33,598 nt of DNA from Cyclobacteriaceae bacterium SS2 (lineage in GTDB: Bacteria > Bacteroidota > Bacteroidia > Cytophagales > Cyclobacteriaceae), in NCBI GenBank assembly GCA_019192515.1, contig JAHCMM010000243.1, positions 8,741 through 42,338 of the forward strand. The letters are read 5' to 3'. The notes beneath the pieces were generated by a model. The model did no database searches. It had not been told where the DNA came from and saw nothing but the letters and a program-made list of their open reading frames with translations. Numbering within the stretch: the first letter of the stretch is position 1; every line of letters starts with the position of its first letter. Positions 24,527 to 31,377 of the stretch are shown piece by piece. Position numbers and translations under genes: made by a program.

Positions 24527-25486
24527 ATGAATATTGTCAAGGATATATGGAATTGGATACTTAGAAATGTGTCAAACCTAATAGGTTTCTTAGGATTAAT
24601 TGCAACTATATATTTTGGAGCATTTTATATACCTGATTATTTAGAAGAAATAAAATCAGAGAAAATCAGGACAATAAATAAAGAACTAGTTAGAACCACC
24701 AAGGAATTAATCTTTAATGATACAACATTTGAAGCTGTTGATATTAAAGTTTTAATTGATTCAAAAAAAATTACATATGGGATTGAATATCCATTTAATG
24801 CAATTCAATTGCTTTTTTTTGTACAGGAATCTTTCATGGAAGACAGTTATTTACCTCTCTCTAGAAGGAAAGAGCTCTTTGATAAAATTGAGCTTCTTAA
24901 ATCAAATCTGAAAGTGAATGATAACAGGCCCCCAAAATCATCTTTTTTAGGTACACTTGATCTTCTTTCCATATTGTCTGCATCACTATCCGTAATTATT
25001 GCAATTATTGCTTTTATAAGCTTATATCGAAAAAGACAACTTGAGAAGGCAAAGGAGGAAGAATTGACCACACTTGAGGAACAAGCTATAAATGAGTCTT
25101 CCTCATTTGATAGACATAGAAAGTTTGAATCAAATCTAACTGAGACTTTAAGTAGTATAGAAGGTGTAAAAGTTTTAAGTAAAATTCAAAGAACAGGAAT
25201 TGATATTTGCTTCACCTTTCGCGATAGGACTTTCTATGTTGAAGTAAAGAATTTAAATCGATCTAAAGTAGCTCAAAGTTCTGTTGCAAATTTCCTTTTG
25301 TTAATGAATGAATATGAAGGTATTGGCCTTTTCGTATATAACACAGAGCTTACTCAAATGGCTAAAAAAAGAATTAATGAATTTAATAAGTTTTCGACCT
25401 CTATGGTTTATCCGATTAGAGTACAAAATCCAAAAGACAAAAGAAGAATTTTAAATCTACTAGAAACTATTTCTTCTTCCACATAG
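24527..25486 (+). CDS. Membrane-anchored PD-(D/E)XK nuclease-fold protein
   Basis: The 319-residue protein has two membrane helices, about 17-35 (NLIGFLGLIATIYFGAFYI) and 143-166 (TLDLLSILSASLSVIIAIIAF). The 100-residue loop between them is probably outside the cytoplasm, and both termini inside. After a basic/acidic coiled coil (168-190), residues 195-290 have the nuclease core in its small form: an entry helix with E201/E206, then D226 in GIDICFTF and E239/K241 in FYVEVKN, giving D-x12-E-x-K. This is a bare catalytic core tethered to the membrane. It starts 22 nt after the soluble nuclease-like gene and shares its A+T-rich composition, so the two are likely one operon and one system. The function is inferred; restriction of incoming DNA at the membrane is one idea. 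Confidence 0.72.
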   Translation: MNIVKDIWNWILRNVSNLIGFLGLIATIYFGAFYIPDYLEEIKSEKIRTINKELVRTTKELIFNDTTFEAVDIKVLIDSKKITYGIEYPFNAIQLLFFVQESFMEDSYLPLSRRKELFDKIELLKSNLKVNDNRPPKSSFLGTLDLLSILSASLSVIIAIIAFISLYRKRQLEKAKEEELTTLEEQAINESSSFDRHRKFESNLTETLSSIEGVKVLSKIQRTGIDICFTFRDRTFYVEVKNLNRSKVAQSSVANFLLLMNEYEGIGLFVYNTELTQMAKKRINEFNKFSTSMVYPIRVQNPKDKRRILNLLETISSST

Positions 25487-25723
25487 GGACTTAGAACTTC
25501 ATTCATGATAGTCTAACATTAAATTTTTTAATTGATAATGTCCAATCTTGGCCATCTCACCCTTGCCATCCCCTAGCTAGCCACAAGTATTAGCCAGTGT
25601 GGGTTGGATGGTGTGTGACTTATGCCCGTCAAACTTAACTCCCCCCCTTTCTCATCTCGAGAATCCCCTCCTAAAAAACTTCTTCACCAGTTCGCTTAAA
25701 AACACCCTGCCGGAGATACTTTC
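25487..25723. other. Gene-free spacer after the nuclease unit
   Basis: Composition returns from A+T-rich to mixed at about 25545. I see no gene, hairpin or T-run terminator here, so the nuclease operon probably ends at or before the palindrome array that begins at 25724. Confidence 0.5.
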
Positions 25724-25833
25724 AAAACCTGCGCAGACTTCGATCAAAGTCTGCGCAGGTTTTGCTCAAAGTCTGCACGGGTTTTAACGAAAGTCTGCGC
25801 AGACTTTCACTGATGTCTGCGCAGACTTTTTTT
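25724..25833. repeat. Tandem array, five units of exactly 22 bp, each with a palindromic core
   Basis: Units start at 25724, 25746, 25768, 25790 and 25812. The consensus core is AAAGTCTGCGCAGACTTT, an 18-bp perfect palindrome that is complete in unit 4 (25790-25807). Unit 5 keeps GTCTGCGCAGAC and runs into seven T's. Units 1 and 2 are mutual inverted copies: 25723-25740 pairs over 18 bp with 25747-25764 across a 6-nt loop. Unit 3 is the most diverged. The exact 22-bp phasing puts the centres close to two helical turns apart. This could be an iteron-like or operator array, or a compound terminator. Confidence 0.85.
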
Positions 25834-26372
25834 GTATCCTCTTTTAGTCAGTATAATGACTAGCCTGAGGTCTATTCAGAACCACACAAAACTGTCTCGA
25901 TTTGGGAATTTTTATTCAAAATGAGAAAGGTGAAAGGGAAGGTTTAAGCCATTTTTCTCTAAGCTCTCTAACCTTATCATTAAACGATTACATAGCACGG
26001 TAGGATGCGTTATCAGATACTTTTTTCAGTAAATGGCAGATAAATTAATTATTTTGTCTCATAGACCGTTTTGGCACCCTTTGTGGAATAATTATTGCAC
26101 GCTTTTTATTGTCTGTAGACTTGTCGAAAAAGCGCATTCGACCGCTTAACAAGCTAAAGCCCAGCAAACGTCTCACTGTCCCCAGCAAGACCAAGCAAAG
26201 CAGAAATTTAGAGAAACCATTATTGGTGGATAAGCTCCGGTAGGCATTACCACGCTTTCGTCCCAGTCCCAATAGGTGCAATCTGACGCCAGCCGCGTGA
26301 TAGCAAGTGAAGCCTGCCTGCCTATGTTGGCAGGCACTTAAATCAATTGTTTAATTTTTAAATTTTAAAGTT
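25834..26372. other. Gene-free stretch before the HU-like gene
   Basis: No credible gene is seen. Near 26306-26337 there is a hairpin with arms GCCTGCC and GGCAGGC around TATGTT, of the same type as the insert in repeat copy A. The last 30 bases before the ATG at 26373 are very A+T-rich and probably hold the promoter, but no exact TAnnTTTG box is seen. Confidence 0.5.
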
Positions 26373-26792
26373 ATGTCAATACTGTTTAAAGCTGTACCCA
26401 AAGGTCAACCGGGAGTGGTTGGCGGAGGTACTATTAAGTATTATGCAGGAATCATTCGAGAGCAACCCGTCAAGTTACGGAAGTTTGCTTCAGAGATTGC
26501 GAAAATGAGTTCATTGACTACTTCCGATGTATTTGCTGTGTTGGAGTCATTCTTAGAACGCTTGCATACCTATATGGAAGAAGGTCGCATCATTCAATTA
26601 GGTGATTTGGGTAGTTTCTCACCTTACCTCGCAAGTAAGGCAGAGGATTCACCCAGAGAGGTGGATCTGCACTCGATCACCAAAATGAGGGTTGGCTTTC
26701 GTCCAAGCAAGGAGCTTAGAAAGCGATTATCGGTGGTGGAATTCCTTAAACAAGGAACGGATACCGATGGAACTGAATCCATAGCCCCTTGA
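26373..26792 (+). CDS. HU-like DNA-binding protein, Bacteroidota HIG type
   Basis: The 139-residue protein belongs to the HU/IHF-like group widespread in Bacteroidota. The opening MSILFKAVPKGQPG and VGGGTIKYYAGIIREQPVKLRKFASEIAKMSS are typical. The HU core is seen in TTSDVFAVLESFLERLHTYMEEGRIIQLGDLGSFSPYLASKA (about 50-91), with the beta-arm and minor-groove segment replaced by a shorter stretch than in classical HU, and FRPSKELRKRL follows. It probably binds and bends DNA in the nucleoid; specific targets are unknown. It is transcribed alone, with the terminator at 26819-26888 close downstream. Confidence 0.85.
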   Translation: MSILFKAVPKGQPGVVGGGTIKYYAGIIREQPVKLRKFASEIAKMSSLTTSDVFAVLESFLERLHTYMEEGRIIQLGDLGSFSPYLASKAEDSPREVDLHSITKMRVGFRPSKELRKRLSVVEFLKQGTDTDGTESIAP

Positions 26793-26818
26793 TAGTATCA
26801 ATGTTGTCATTGTTTACT

Positions 26819-26888
26819 GAGGCCCGACCTGGCTAAGCGTACCTCCGATTTGATCGGAACCGCTAAACCAGGAAGGGTCTCTTTTTTT
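26819..26888 (+). terminator. Long structured terminator after the HU-like gene
   Basis: GAGGCCCGACCTGG pairs with CCAGGAAGGGTCTC (three mismatches), TAAGCG pairs in part with CGCTAA, and an inner CCGAT/ATCGG stem has a 3-nt loop. Seven T's follow (26882-26888). The structure starts about 27 nt after the stop at 26792. Confidence 0.82.
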
Positions 26889-27016
26889 ACCTTTTAATCC
26901 CTCATGAATCAGCCCTACTCCAACACTGCATTTCCTCTCTTTAAATTAATGAATCAGTTTCCTGGAATGTTTATTTGAAGGGAAGCTAAAGGGTGGGGGT
27001 CATTACTGAGATTGCG

Positions 27017-27024
27017 TATATTTG
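27017..27024 (+). promoter_or_regulatory. -7 box TATATTTG, near-leaderless promoter of antitoxin 1
   Basis: TATATTTG fits TAnnTTTG and ends 4 nt before the ATG at 27029. The spacing and flanks (TTTGATATATGA) are the same as at 28838-28845. Transcription would start at or within a few bases of the ATG. Confidence 0.6.
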
Positions 27025-27028
27025 ATAT

Positions 27029-27202
27029 ATGAGGAAGCATAAGGTTTTAGAAACAGTTCAACTAATGCCGGATGATTTTAATCTGGATGAATTAATTGAA
27101 AAAGTAATCTTTATTGAAAAGGTTGAACAAGGAATTAAACAAGGAGAAGAGGGAAAGGTTGTTTCCCATGATCAGGTCAAAGATATGGTGAAAAAATGGT
27201 GA
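27029..27202 (+). CDS. Antitoxin of a ParE/RelE-type module (57 residues)
   Basis: The 57-residue acidic helical protein (MRKHKVLETVQLMPDDFNL ... DMVKKW) has the size, charge and position of small antitoxins paired with ParE/RelE toxins in Bacteroidota. The segment DELIEKVIFIEKVEQGIKQGEEG (19-41) resembles the linker helix of this type, and VVSHDQVKDMVKKW is the usual C-terminal toxin-binding end. Its stop overlaps the toxin start by 7 nt (ATG 27196), but the toxin frame is broken. An intact antitoxin with a dead toxin may be a protective remnant, or may act on the related module next door (inference). Confidence 0.65.
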   Translation: MRKHKVLETVQLMPDDFNLDELIEKVIFIEKVEQGIKQGEEGKVVSHDQVKDMVKKW

Positions 27203-27255
27203 AAATTATTTGGTCAGAACTGTCCATTGATGACCTAAGAAACATTCACTATTAA
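27196..27255 (+). pseudogene. Truncated ParE/RelE-type toxin
   Basis: The frame reads MVKIIWSELSIDDLRNIHY and stops at TAA 27253-27255 after 19 codons. The start is the standard opening of ParE-type toxins and parallels VVKVIWTKKAFSQLERAVKYI of the intact toxin at 27541. No continuation of the toxin sequence is recognised in any frame before 27365, so the rest appears deleted rather than frameshifted. Confidence 0.7.
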
Positions 27256-27364
27256 ATACCTAAAGGTAAAATATGCATGGACTGGCGTCACCCTCCATCA
27301 TTATCAAAACTAAATTTGAGTATGGCGGAACAGACATCATCCACTGATTTGTTATCTTAGTCTT

Positions 27365-27553
27365 ATGGAATCTAAATTAAAAGAACATCTCGTTCAGATT
27401 GCAGATCGAATAACTCCTGAGTCAACTTTAGAAGATGTTTATGAACAGCTTTCATTGCTGGCTGATATTGAAGAGTCTGAGGAACAAGAAATGAATGGAG
27501 AAACTTTAACCCAAAAAGAAGTAGAAGAAAAATCTAAAGGGTGGTTAAAGTAA
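27365..27553 (+). CDS. Antitoxin of an intact ParE/RelE-type module (62 residues)
   Basis: This 62-residue acidic protein (MESKLKEHLVQIADRITPE ... VEEKSKGWLK) overlaps the toxin start by 13 nt, the classic arrangement of a co-translated antitoxin-toxin pair. The central helix ESTLEDVYEQLSLLADIEES and the lysine-rich C-terminal end should wrap the toxin. No helix-turn-helix or ribbon-helix-helix DNA-binding domain is evident, so autoregulation is uncertain. TTATCTTAG ends 5 nt before the ATG and is a weaker form of the promoter boxes of the other two modules. Confidence 0.72.
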   Translation: MESKLKEHLVQIADRITPESTLEDVYEQLSLLADIEESEEQEMNGETLTQKEVEEKSKGWLK

Positions 27554-27846
27554 TCTGGACCAAAAAGGCATTCAGTCAGTTAGAGCGGGCAGTTAAATAC
27601 ATTAGAGATGAACAAGGCTTATCATATGCTGAGATTGTCCTTTCAAAAATCCTGACTTCAACTCAGTTACTTGAGAAATCTCCAAAAATGGGGACAATTG
27701 AACCTTTATTAGAACATAAAAAATCTGAATACCGATTTCTTATAGTATGGAGCTATAAAATAATCTACAGAACCACCGAAAATAAAGCAGTTATTTCCCG
27801 GGTTTTTCATACTTCACGAAATCCTAAAAAGCTTAAAGGAATTTAG
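27541..27846 (+). CDS. ParE/RelE-superfamily toxin
   Basis: The 101-residue protein starts at GTG 27541 within the antitoxin gene. VVKVIWTKKAFSQLERAVKYIRDEQ, PKMGTIEPLL, YRFLIVWSYKIIYRT and VFHTSRNPKKL follow the ParE/RelE fold: an N-terminal helical hairpin, then four strands ending in the R/H motif. RelE members cut ribosome-bound mRNA and ParE members poison gyrase; the sequence does not decide between them, although the VWSYKIIYR and HTSRNP motifs are nearer to ParE-like plasmid-stabilisation proteins. The frame is complete and there is no sign of decay. Confidence 0.82.
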   Translation: MVKVIWTKKAFSQLERAVKYIRDEQGLSYAEIVLSKILTSTQLLEKSPKMGTIEPLLEHKKSEYRFLIVWSYKIIYRTTENKAVISRVFHTSRNPKKLKGI

Positions 27847-27886
27847 CTGGAGTAAGGAAGTATTTAATCCTTAGGTTTGCTCCCAA

Positions 27887-28807
27887 ATGAAAACAGCTTT
27901 ATCCTTCCTTCTCACACTTTTGGTTTTAATTGGCCAGGCACAAGACAAGAAAGTCTGCATCACGGTGGATGATCTGCCTACGGTCTCCTATGGAGTGGGA
28001 GGCTATGACCATCGGCTTCAGATCACCGATGGGATCATTGAGGCCTTCAAAGCCTTTGGCGTTCCGGCGATCGGATATGTGAATGAAACCAAACTCTACC
28101 AACTGGGTAAGCCGGATCCCTCTGAGGTGGAGCTGCTGGAAAAGTGGCTCAGCAATGGGCTGGAGCTGGGCAACCACACCTACGCTCATCTAAACTATCA
28201 CGAGGTGACTTTTGAGGAATTCACCGCAAACATCTTGAAGGGGGAGCGTGTCACTAAGCCGCTGGCGGAGCGGTATCAGTCCCCGTACAAATATTTCCGG
28301 CATCCCTATCTGAGGATTGGGCTCCGACAGTCACAGGTCGACTCGCTTCAATCCTTTTTGGCTACCCATGGGTACATCGAATCGCCCGTCACCATAGACA
28401 ATGATGATTACCTGTTTGCGGTGGCCTATGCCAGGGCATATAAAAAGGACGACCAGTCGCTGATGGAAAGGATTGCTACGGATTACATCGATTACATGGA
28501 AGCGAAACTGGTCTATTTTGAGCAGCAATCGATCCGGCTTTTTGGCAGGCCGATGGATCAGACCTTGCTCATCCACGCCAATTATCTGAATGCACGGCAT
28601 CTGAAGGACCTGCTGAAGGTGTACCGGCATCATGGCTATGCCTTTGTCTCACAATCCGAGGTACTTAAGGACGAGGCCTATCAGCACCCGGTCACGAAGC
28701 ATGGCAACTGGGGTATCTCGTGGATCGACCGGTGGGCTATCAGTGAGGGTAAAAGCGGAGACTTCTTTGAGGGTGATCCGGCAGTGCCGGGGTATATTCG
28801 GGAGTAG
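27887..28807 (+). CDS. Exported polysaccharide deacetylase (NodB/CE4 fold)
   Basis: The 306-residue protein has a signal peptide (MKTALSFLLTLLVLIGQAQ). The NodB motifs are present in order: motif 1 ITVDDLP (base D28, ligand D29), motif 2 GNHTYAHLNYH (H97 and H101), and motif 3 FRHPYLR (R138, P140, Y141). Such enzymes use one metal to remove acetyl groups from amino sugars or xylose residues. Relatives with this TVDD type are often annotated as xylanase/chitin deacetylase without known substrate. It stands between toxin-antitoxin modules. A relic of a paralog's C-terminus lies at 29476-29533, beyond the Doc module. Confidence 0.87.
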   Translation: MKTALSFLLTLLVLIGQAQDKKVCITVDDLPTVSYGVGGYDHRLQITDGIIEAFKAFGVPAIGYVNETKLYQLGKPDPSEVELLEKWLSNGLELGNHTYAHLNYHEVTFEEFTANILKGERVTKPLAERYQSPYKYFRHPYLRIGLRQSQVDSLQSFLATHGYIESPVTIDNDDYLFAVAYARAYKKDDQSLMERIATDYIDYMEAKLVYFEQQSIRLFGRPMDQTLLIHANYLNARHLKDLLKVYRHHGYAFVSQSEVLKDEAYQHPVTKHGNWGISWIDRWAISEGKSGDFFEGDPAVPGYIRE

Positions 28808-28837
28808 GTGGAATGGACTGATTTTGATCTGTTTTCG

Positions 28838-28845
28838 TATCTTTG
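28838..28845 (+). promoter_or_regulatory. -7 box TATCTTTG, near-leaderless promoter of the Doc module
   Basis: TATCTTTG fits TAnnTTTG and ends 4 nt before the ATG at 28850, exactly as at 27017-27024. Confidence 0.6.
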
Positions 28846-28849
28846 ATAT

Positions 28850-29038
28850 ATGAGCAGAGAAGAAGTAAAAACAGCGATCAACCGACTTTTGGACAATTCA
28901 TCTGAAGAGGTTCTTCAGGAGGTTTTTGATTACTTGAAGTCAGTTGAAGGAAAACCCAATGAGGCTGTAAAGATTTCGCAAAATCTCAGAACCATCTTAA
29001 AGGAGGATCAAGAACTTCTTGAAAGGTTGGCTCAATGA
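28850..29038 (+). CDS. Antitoxin of a Doc/Fic-type module
   Basis: The 62-residue acidic helical protein (MSREEVKTAINRLLDNSSEEVLQEVFDYLKS ... LLERLAQ) overlaps the Doc-like gene by four bases (ATGA, 29035-29038), the usual coupling of such pairs. The N-terminal helix SREEVKTAINRLL and EVLQEVFDYLKSVEG resemble the small antitoxins found with Doc or RelE toxins in Bacteroidota. The C-terminal KEDQELLERLAQ is likely the toxin-binding end. It is not a classical Phd and no DNA-binding ribbon is evident. Confidence 0.72.
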   Translation: MSREEVKTAINRLLDNSSEEVLQEVFDYLKSVEGKPNEAVKISQNLRTILKEDQELLERLAQ

Positions 29039-29412
29039 TTTCAAGAAATGAGGTTATTGAGATCCATTCTATTCTAATAGAACGCTTTGGTGGATCGAAT
29101 GGGATTCGTGATAATGACCTTTTGGACTCAGCCTTGAACAGGCCCTATCAAATGTTTGACGGGAAAGAACTTTATCCAACACCAATAGCAAAAGCTGCTG
29201 CTATTATTGAAAGCATAGTAAAAAATCATCCATTCATTGACGGGAACAAAAGGACTGGTTATGTACTTGCGAGACTTATTTTGATGAATGAGAATATTGA
29301 TATCCTGGCAAACCAGGAGCAGAAATATCAATTTGTAATTTCAATTTCAACCGGTGACCTCACTTTTGAAGAAATAAAAGATTGGCTCGAAAAGAACCAT
29401 CGTCAAACGTGA
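29035..29412 (+). CDS. Doc-like toxin (Fic fold, death-on-curing family)
   Basis: The 125-residue protein has the Doc topology with the Fic motif HPFIDGNKRTG (about 65-75). In Doc the active motif is HxFx(D/N)xNKR, with His as base and Asp and Asn holding metal and nucleotide. Characterised Doc phosphorylates EF-Tu and stops translation; other Fic proteins transfer AMP. Here H, D, N, K and R of the motif are all present, so activity is likely. FGGSNGIRDNDLLDSALNRP (18-37) is also typical of the family. The frame is intact and coupled to the antitoxin by ATGA. Confidence 0.9.
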   Translation: MISRNEVIEIHSILIERFGGSNGIRDNDLLDSALNRPYQMFDGKELYPTPIAKAAAIIESIVKNHPFIDGNKRTGYVLARLILMNENIDILANQEQKYQFVISISTGDLTFEEIKDWLEKNHRQT

Positions 29413-29475
29413 GCCAAAGACGATAGCTGATCACCTTTATTTCCGCAGAGGCCTATACGTTAGTTTAGCGTTGAG

Positions 29476-29533
29476 ACTTATTCGAAGGTGATCCGGCGGT
29501 GCCGGGGTATATTGTGGAGTAGGCTGAATAGAG
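29476..29533 (+). pseudogene. Relic of a second polysaccharide deacetylase C-terminus
   Basis: Within these bases the frame reads FEGDPAVPGYIVE and stops (TAG 29520-29522); the intact gene ends FEGDPAVPGYIRE and stops. The similarity continues past the stop: about 48 of 58 bases match 28761-28818. No upstream part of such a gene is seen, because the Doc module precedes it. Confidence 0.75.
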
Positions 29534-29951
29534 CTAAATTCCTGTTCAATTAATCTGAGTTCGACGTTAGCACTTAACAAAAAACCTTTACCGTCACTAC
29601 GCTTTCGCCGAAGCTTCAGCGTAGGCGCACAGAGCCCTTCTTAAGGGAAAGAATGTGGGCAATCAAGGCTTCCAACACGCCTGCTTATGACGTGTTCGAA
29701 CCTGTGCGGTGGGTCCCCTGTAGGGGTCTCGGGGGCGTGCGATGGCCTTCCCTCACCCCTGCCTAAAGGCATCCCTAAAGGGACCAGCCCCACATCTTAC
29801 AGTTTGTGTGTTTTGGAAAAAAATCACCTCTCTGAATGACAGTTTTTTTGTTTTTACCAGAATCCTACTCAGGTTAATTAAACCGCATGTAATTTTCCAC
29901 CTCACACACCATCATTTTCAAAACTTACCAACTTGCAATAGATTGCAGGTC
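29534..29951. other. Gene-free stretch with short inverted repeats
   Basis: No credible gene is seen. There is an inverted pair CTACGCT (29597-29603) and AGCGTAG (29618-29624) around a TTCGCCGAA loop, and a tight CCCCT-GT-AGGGG at about 29717-29728. An in-frame extension of the sulfatase frame covers 29742-29951 but lacks coding character. Confidence 0.55.
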
Positions 29952-31364
29952 ATGATTTTTAACCCAACACCTCGACCTTACTGGATTTTTGTGCTTGCGT
30001 GCCTGATCACTTTTGCTTCCGGTAACGCCTATTCTCAACCCAATAAACCCAACATCATCTACATCATGGCCGATGACCTCGGCTATGGTGATCTGGGCTG
30101 CTTCGGTCAGAAGTTGATGAAGACACCCAACATTGACAAGCTGGCTTCGCAGGGCGTCTTGTTTACCCAGGCTTATGCAGGTGGCCCGGTTTGCACACCT
30201 TCCCGCAGCGTGCTGATGACGGGGCTGCACAACGGACATACCCCGGCAAGGGACAACATTCCACACTATCATACCTATCTGCAGAAAGATGATGTGACGC
30301 TGGCAGAGACCTTGAAGACAGTTGGTTACCGGACCGGCGGCCTTGGCAAATGGTCATTAGGCGATCCGGGCACTGCAGGGGATGCCACCAACCAGGGGTT
30401 TGATATGTGGCTGGGCTACCAGAACCAGGACCATGCCCATTACTACTATCCGGAATACCTCGACGACAGCTACCGGGCGGAAAATGACTTTAAGCTGGGG
30501 CTGCCAGGCAATACGGAGTCCAGGGAATTCTACAGCCATGACCTGTTGACCGATCGTGCCCTGCAATTTATCCGGGATGCTAACCAGGATCTGTTTTTCC
30601 TATATGTGGCTTTCACGCTCCCTCACTTTTCCAGCAAAAAAGAAGATCCCGATGGATTGACAGTCCCGACCACCGAGCCGTACTCAAACGAGAGCTGGCC
30701 GGAGAAAGCCAAAAAATACGCTTCCATGGTCCACATGCTGGACAGGGATGTAGGGAAGATCGTAGACCTGGTAGATCGGCTGGGGCTATCGGATCAGACA
30801 TTGATCGTGTTTACCAGCGACAATGGCGGGCATCATGACGTATGGGAGGGCTTTGATACCAGTGGCCCGCTCAGGGGTTTTAAAAGAGATCTTACAGAAG
30901 GTGGGATCCGGGTTCCTTTGATCGTACGATGGCCCGGAACCGCCCCGCAAGGAGTAATAAGTAATGAAGTGATTGCTTTCCAGGACATGCATCCGACCTT
31001 TGCTGCCATTGCAGGGGCTCAAACACCCGCCAATCTTGATGGCATCAACATCAGCGAAGCATTGAAAGGCCAGAAGCTTTCTTCCGGGCGACCTTATCTG
31101 TATTGGGACTATGGACACAACAGAGATCAATACAACCAGGCCGTGAGAATGGGTGACTGGAAAGGAATCCGGATGGGCCAGGGAAGTAAAATCGCCTTGT
31201 ATGACCTCACGTCTGACCTGGGAGAAGAGCAGGACGTGGCCAAAAAGCACCCTGATATTGTACAAAAGATCGAGGCCATTATGGAAGAGGCGTTTACCCC
31301 CAGCAGTCGGTATGAGGTGGGCAGGCCATATACCGGAGGCCCCATATGGAAAAAGAACAAATAA
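29952..31364 (+). CDS. Exported type I sulfatase (first of a pair)
   Basis: I chose ATG 29952: from here the protein (470 residues) begins with a good signal peptide (PRPYWIFVLACLITFASGNAYSQ), whereas the longer open frame from 29742 adds 70 residues without any signal. It is a family S1 sulfatase: MADDLGYGDLGCFG gives metal ligands D41/D42, and the formylglycine motif is CTPSR (C81-R85) in GGPVCTPSRSVLMTG. GLGKWSLGDPG and TSDNGGHHDVWEG contribute the active-site Lys/Asp/Asn. The next sulfatase starts 13 nt after its stop, so they form an operon. The substrate is probably a sulfated glycan, and the S1 subfamily is not resolved. Confidence 0.92.
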   Translation: MIFNPTPRPYWIFVLACLITFASGNAYSQPNKPNIIYIMADDLGYGDLGCFGQKLMKTPNIDKLASQGVLFTQAYAGGPVCTPSRSVLMTGLHNGHTPARDNIPHYHTYLQKDDVTLAETLKTVGYRTGGLGKWSLGDPGTAGDATNQGFDMWLGYQNQDHAHYYYPEYLDDSYRAENDFKLGLPGNTESREFYSHDLLTDRALQFIRDANQDLFFLYVAFTLPHFSSKKEDPDGLTVPTTEPYSNESWPEKAKKYASMVHMLDRDVGKIVDLVDRLGLSDQTLIVFTSDNGGHHDVWEGFDTSGPLRGFKRDLTEGGIRVPLIVRWPGTAPQGVISNEVIAFQDMHPTFAAIAGAQTPANLDGINISEALKGQKLSSGRPYLYWDYGHNRDQYNQAVRMGDWKGIRMGQGSKIALYDLTSDLGEEQDVAKKHPDIVQKIEAIMEEAFTPSSRYEVGRPYTGGPIWKKNK

Positions 31365-31377
31365 ACTCCCCCAAAAA

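Noticed and set aside
25599-25787. Possible 62-residue gene on the plus strand
   Set aside because: Its 3' half is the 22-bp palindrome array read as protein.
25724-25833. CRISPR array
   Set aside because: The period is 22 bp with a palindromic core filling nearly the whole unit; there are no unique 25-40 bp spacers and no cas genes in the window.
26045-26281. Possible 78-residue gene on the minus strand
   Set aside because: Arg/Leu/Ser-rich sequence without motif or promoter, ending in the A+T-rich lead of the HU-like gene; it looks like chance.
29742-29951. 70-residue N-terminal extension of the first paired sulfatase
   Set aside because: The sequence lacks an export signal, and a proper signal peptide begins at ATG 29952.
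31153-31377. 75-residue N-terminal extension of the second paired sulfatase
   Set aside because: It overlaps the end of the previous sulfatase out of frame, while a lipoprotein signal begins at ATG 31378.
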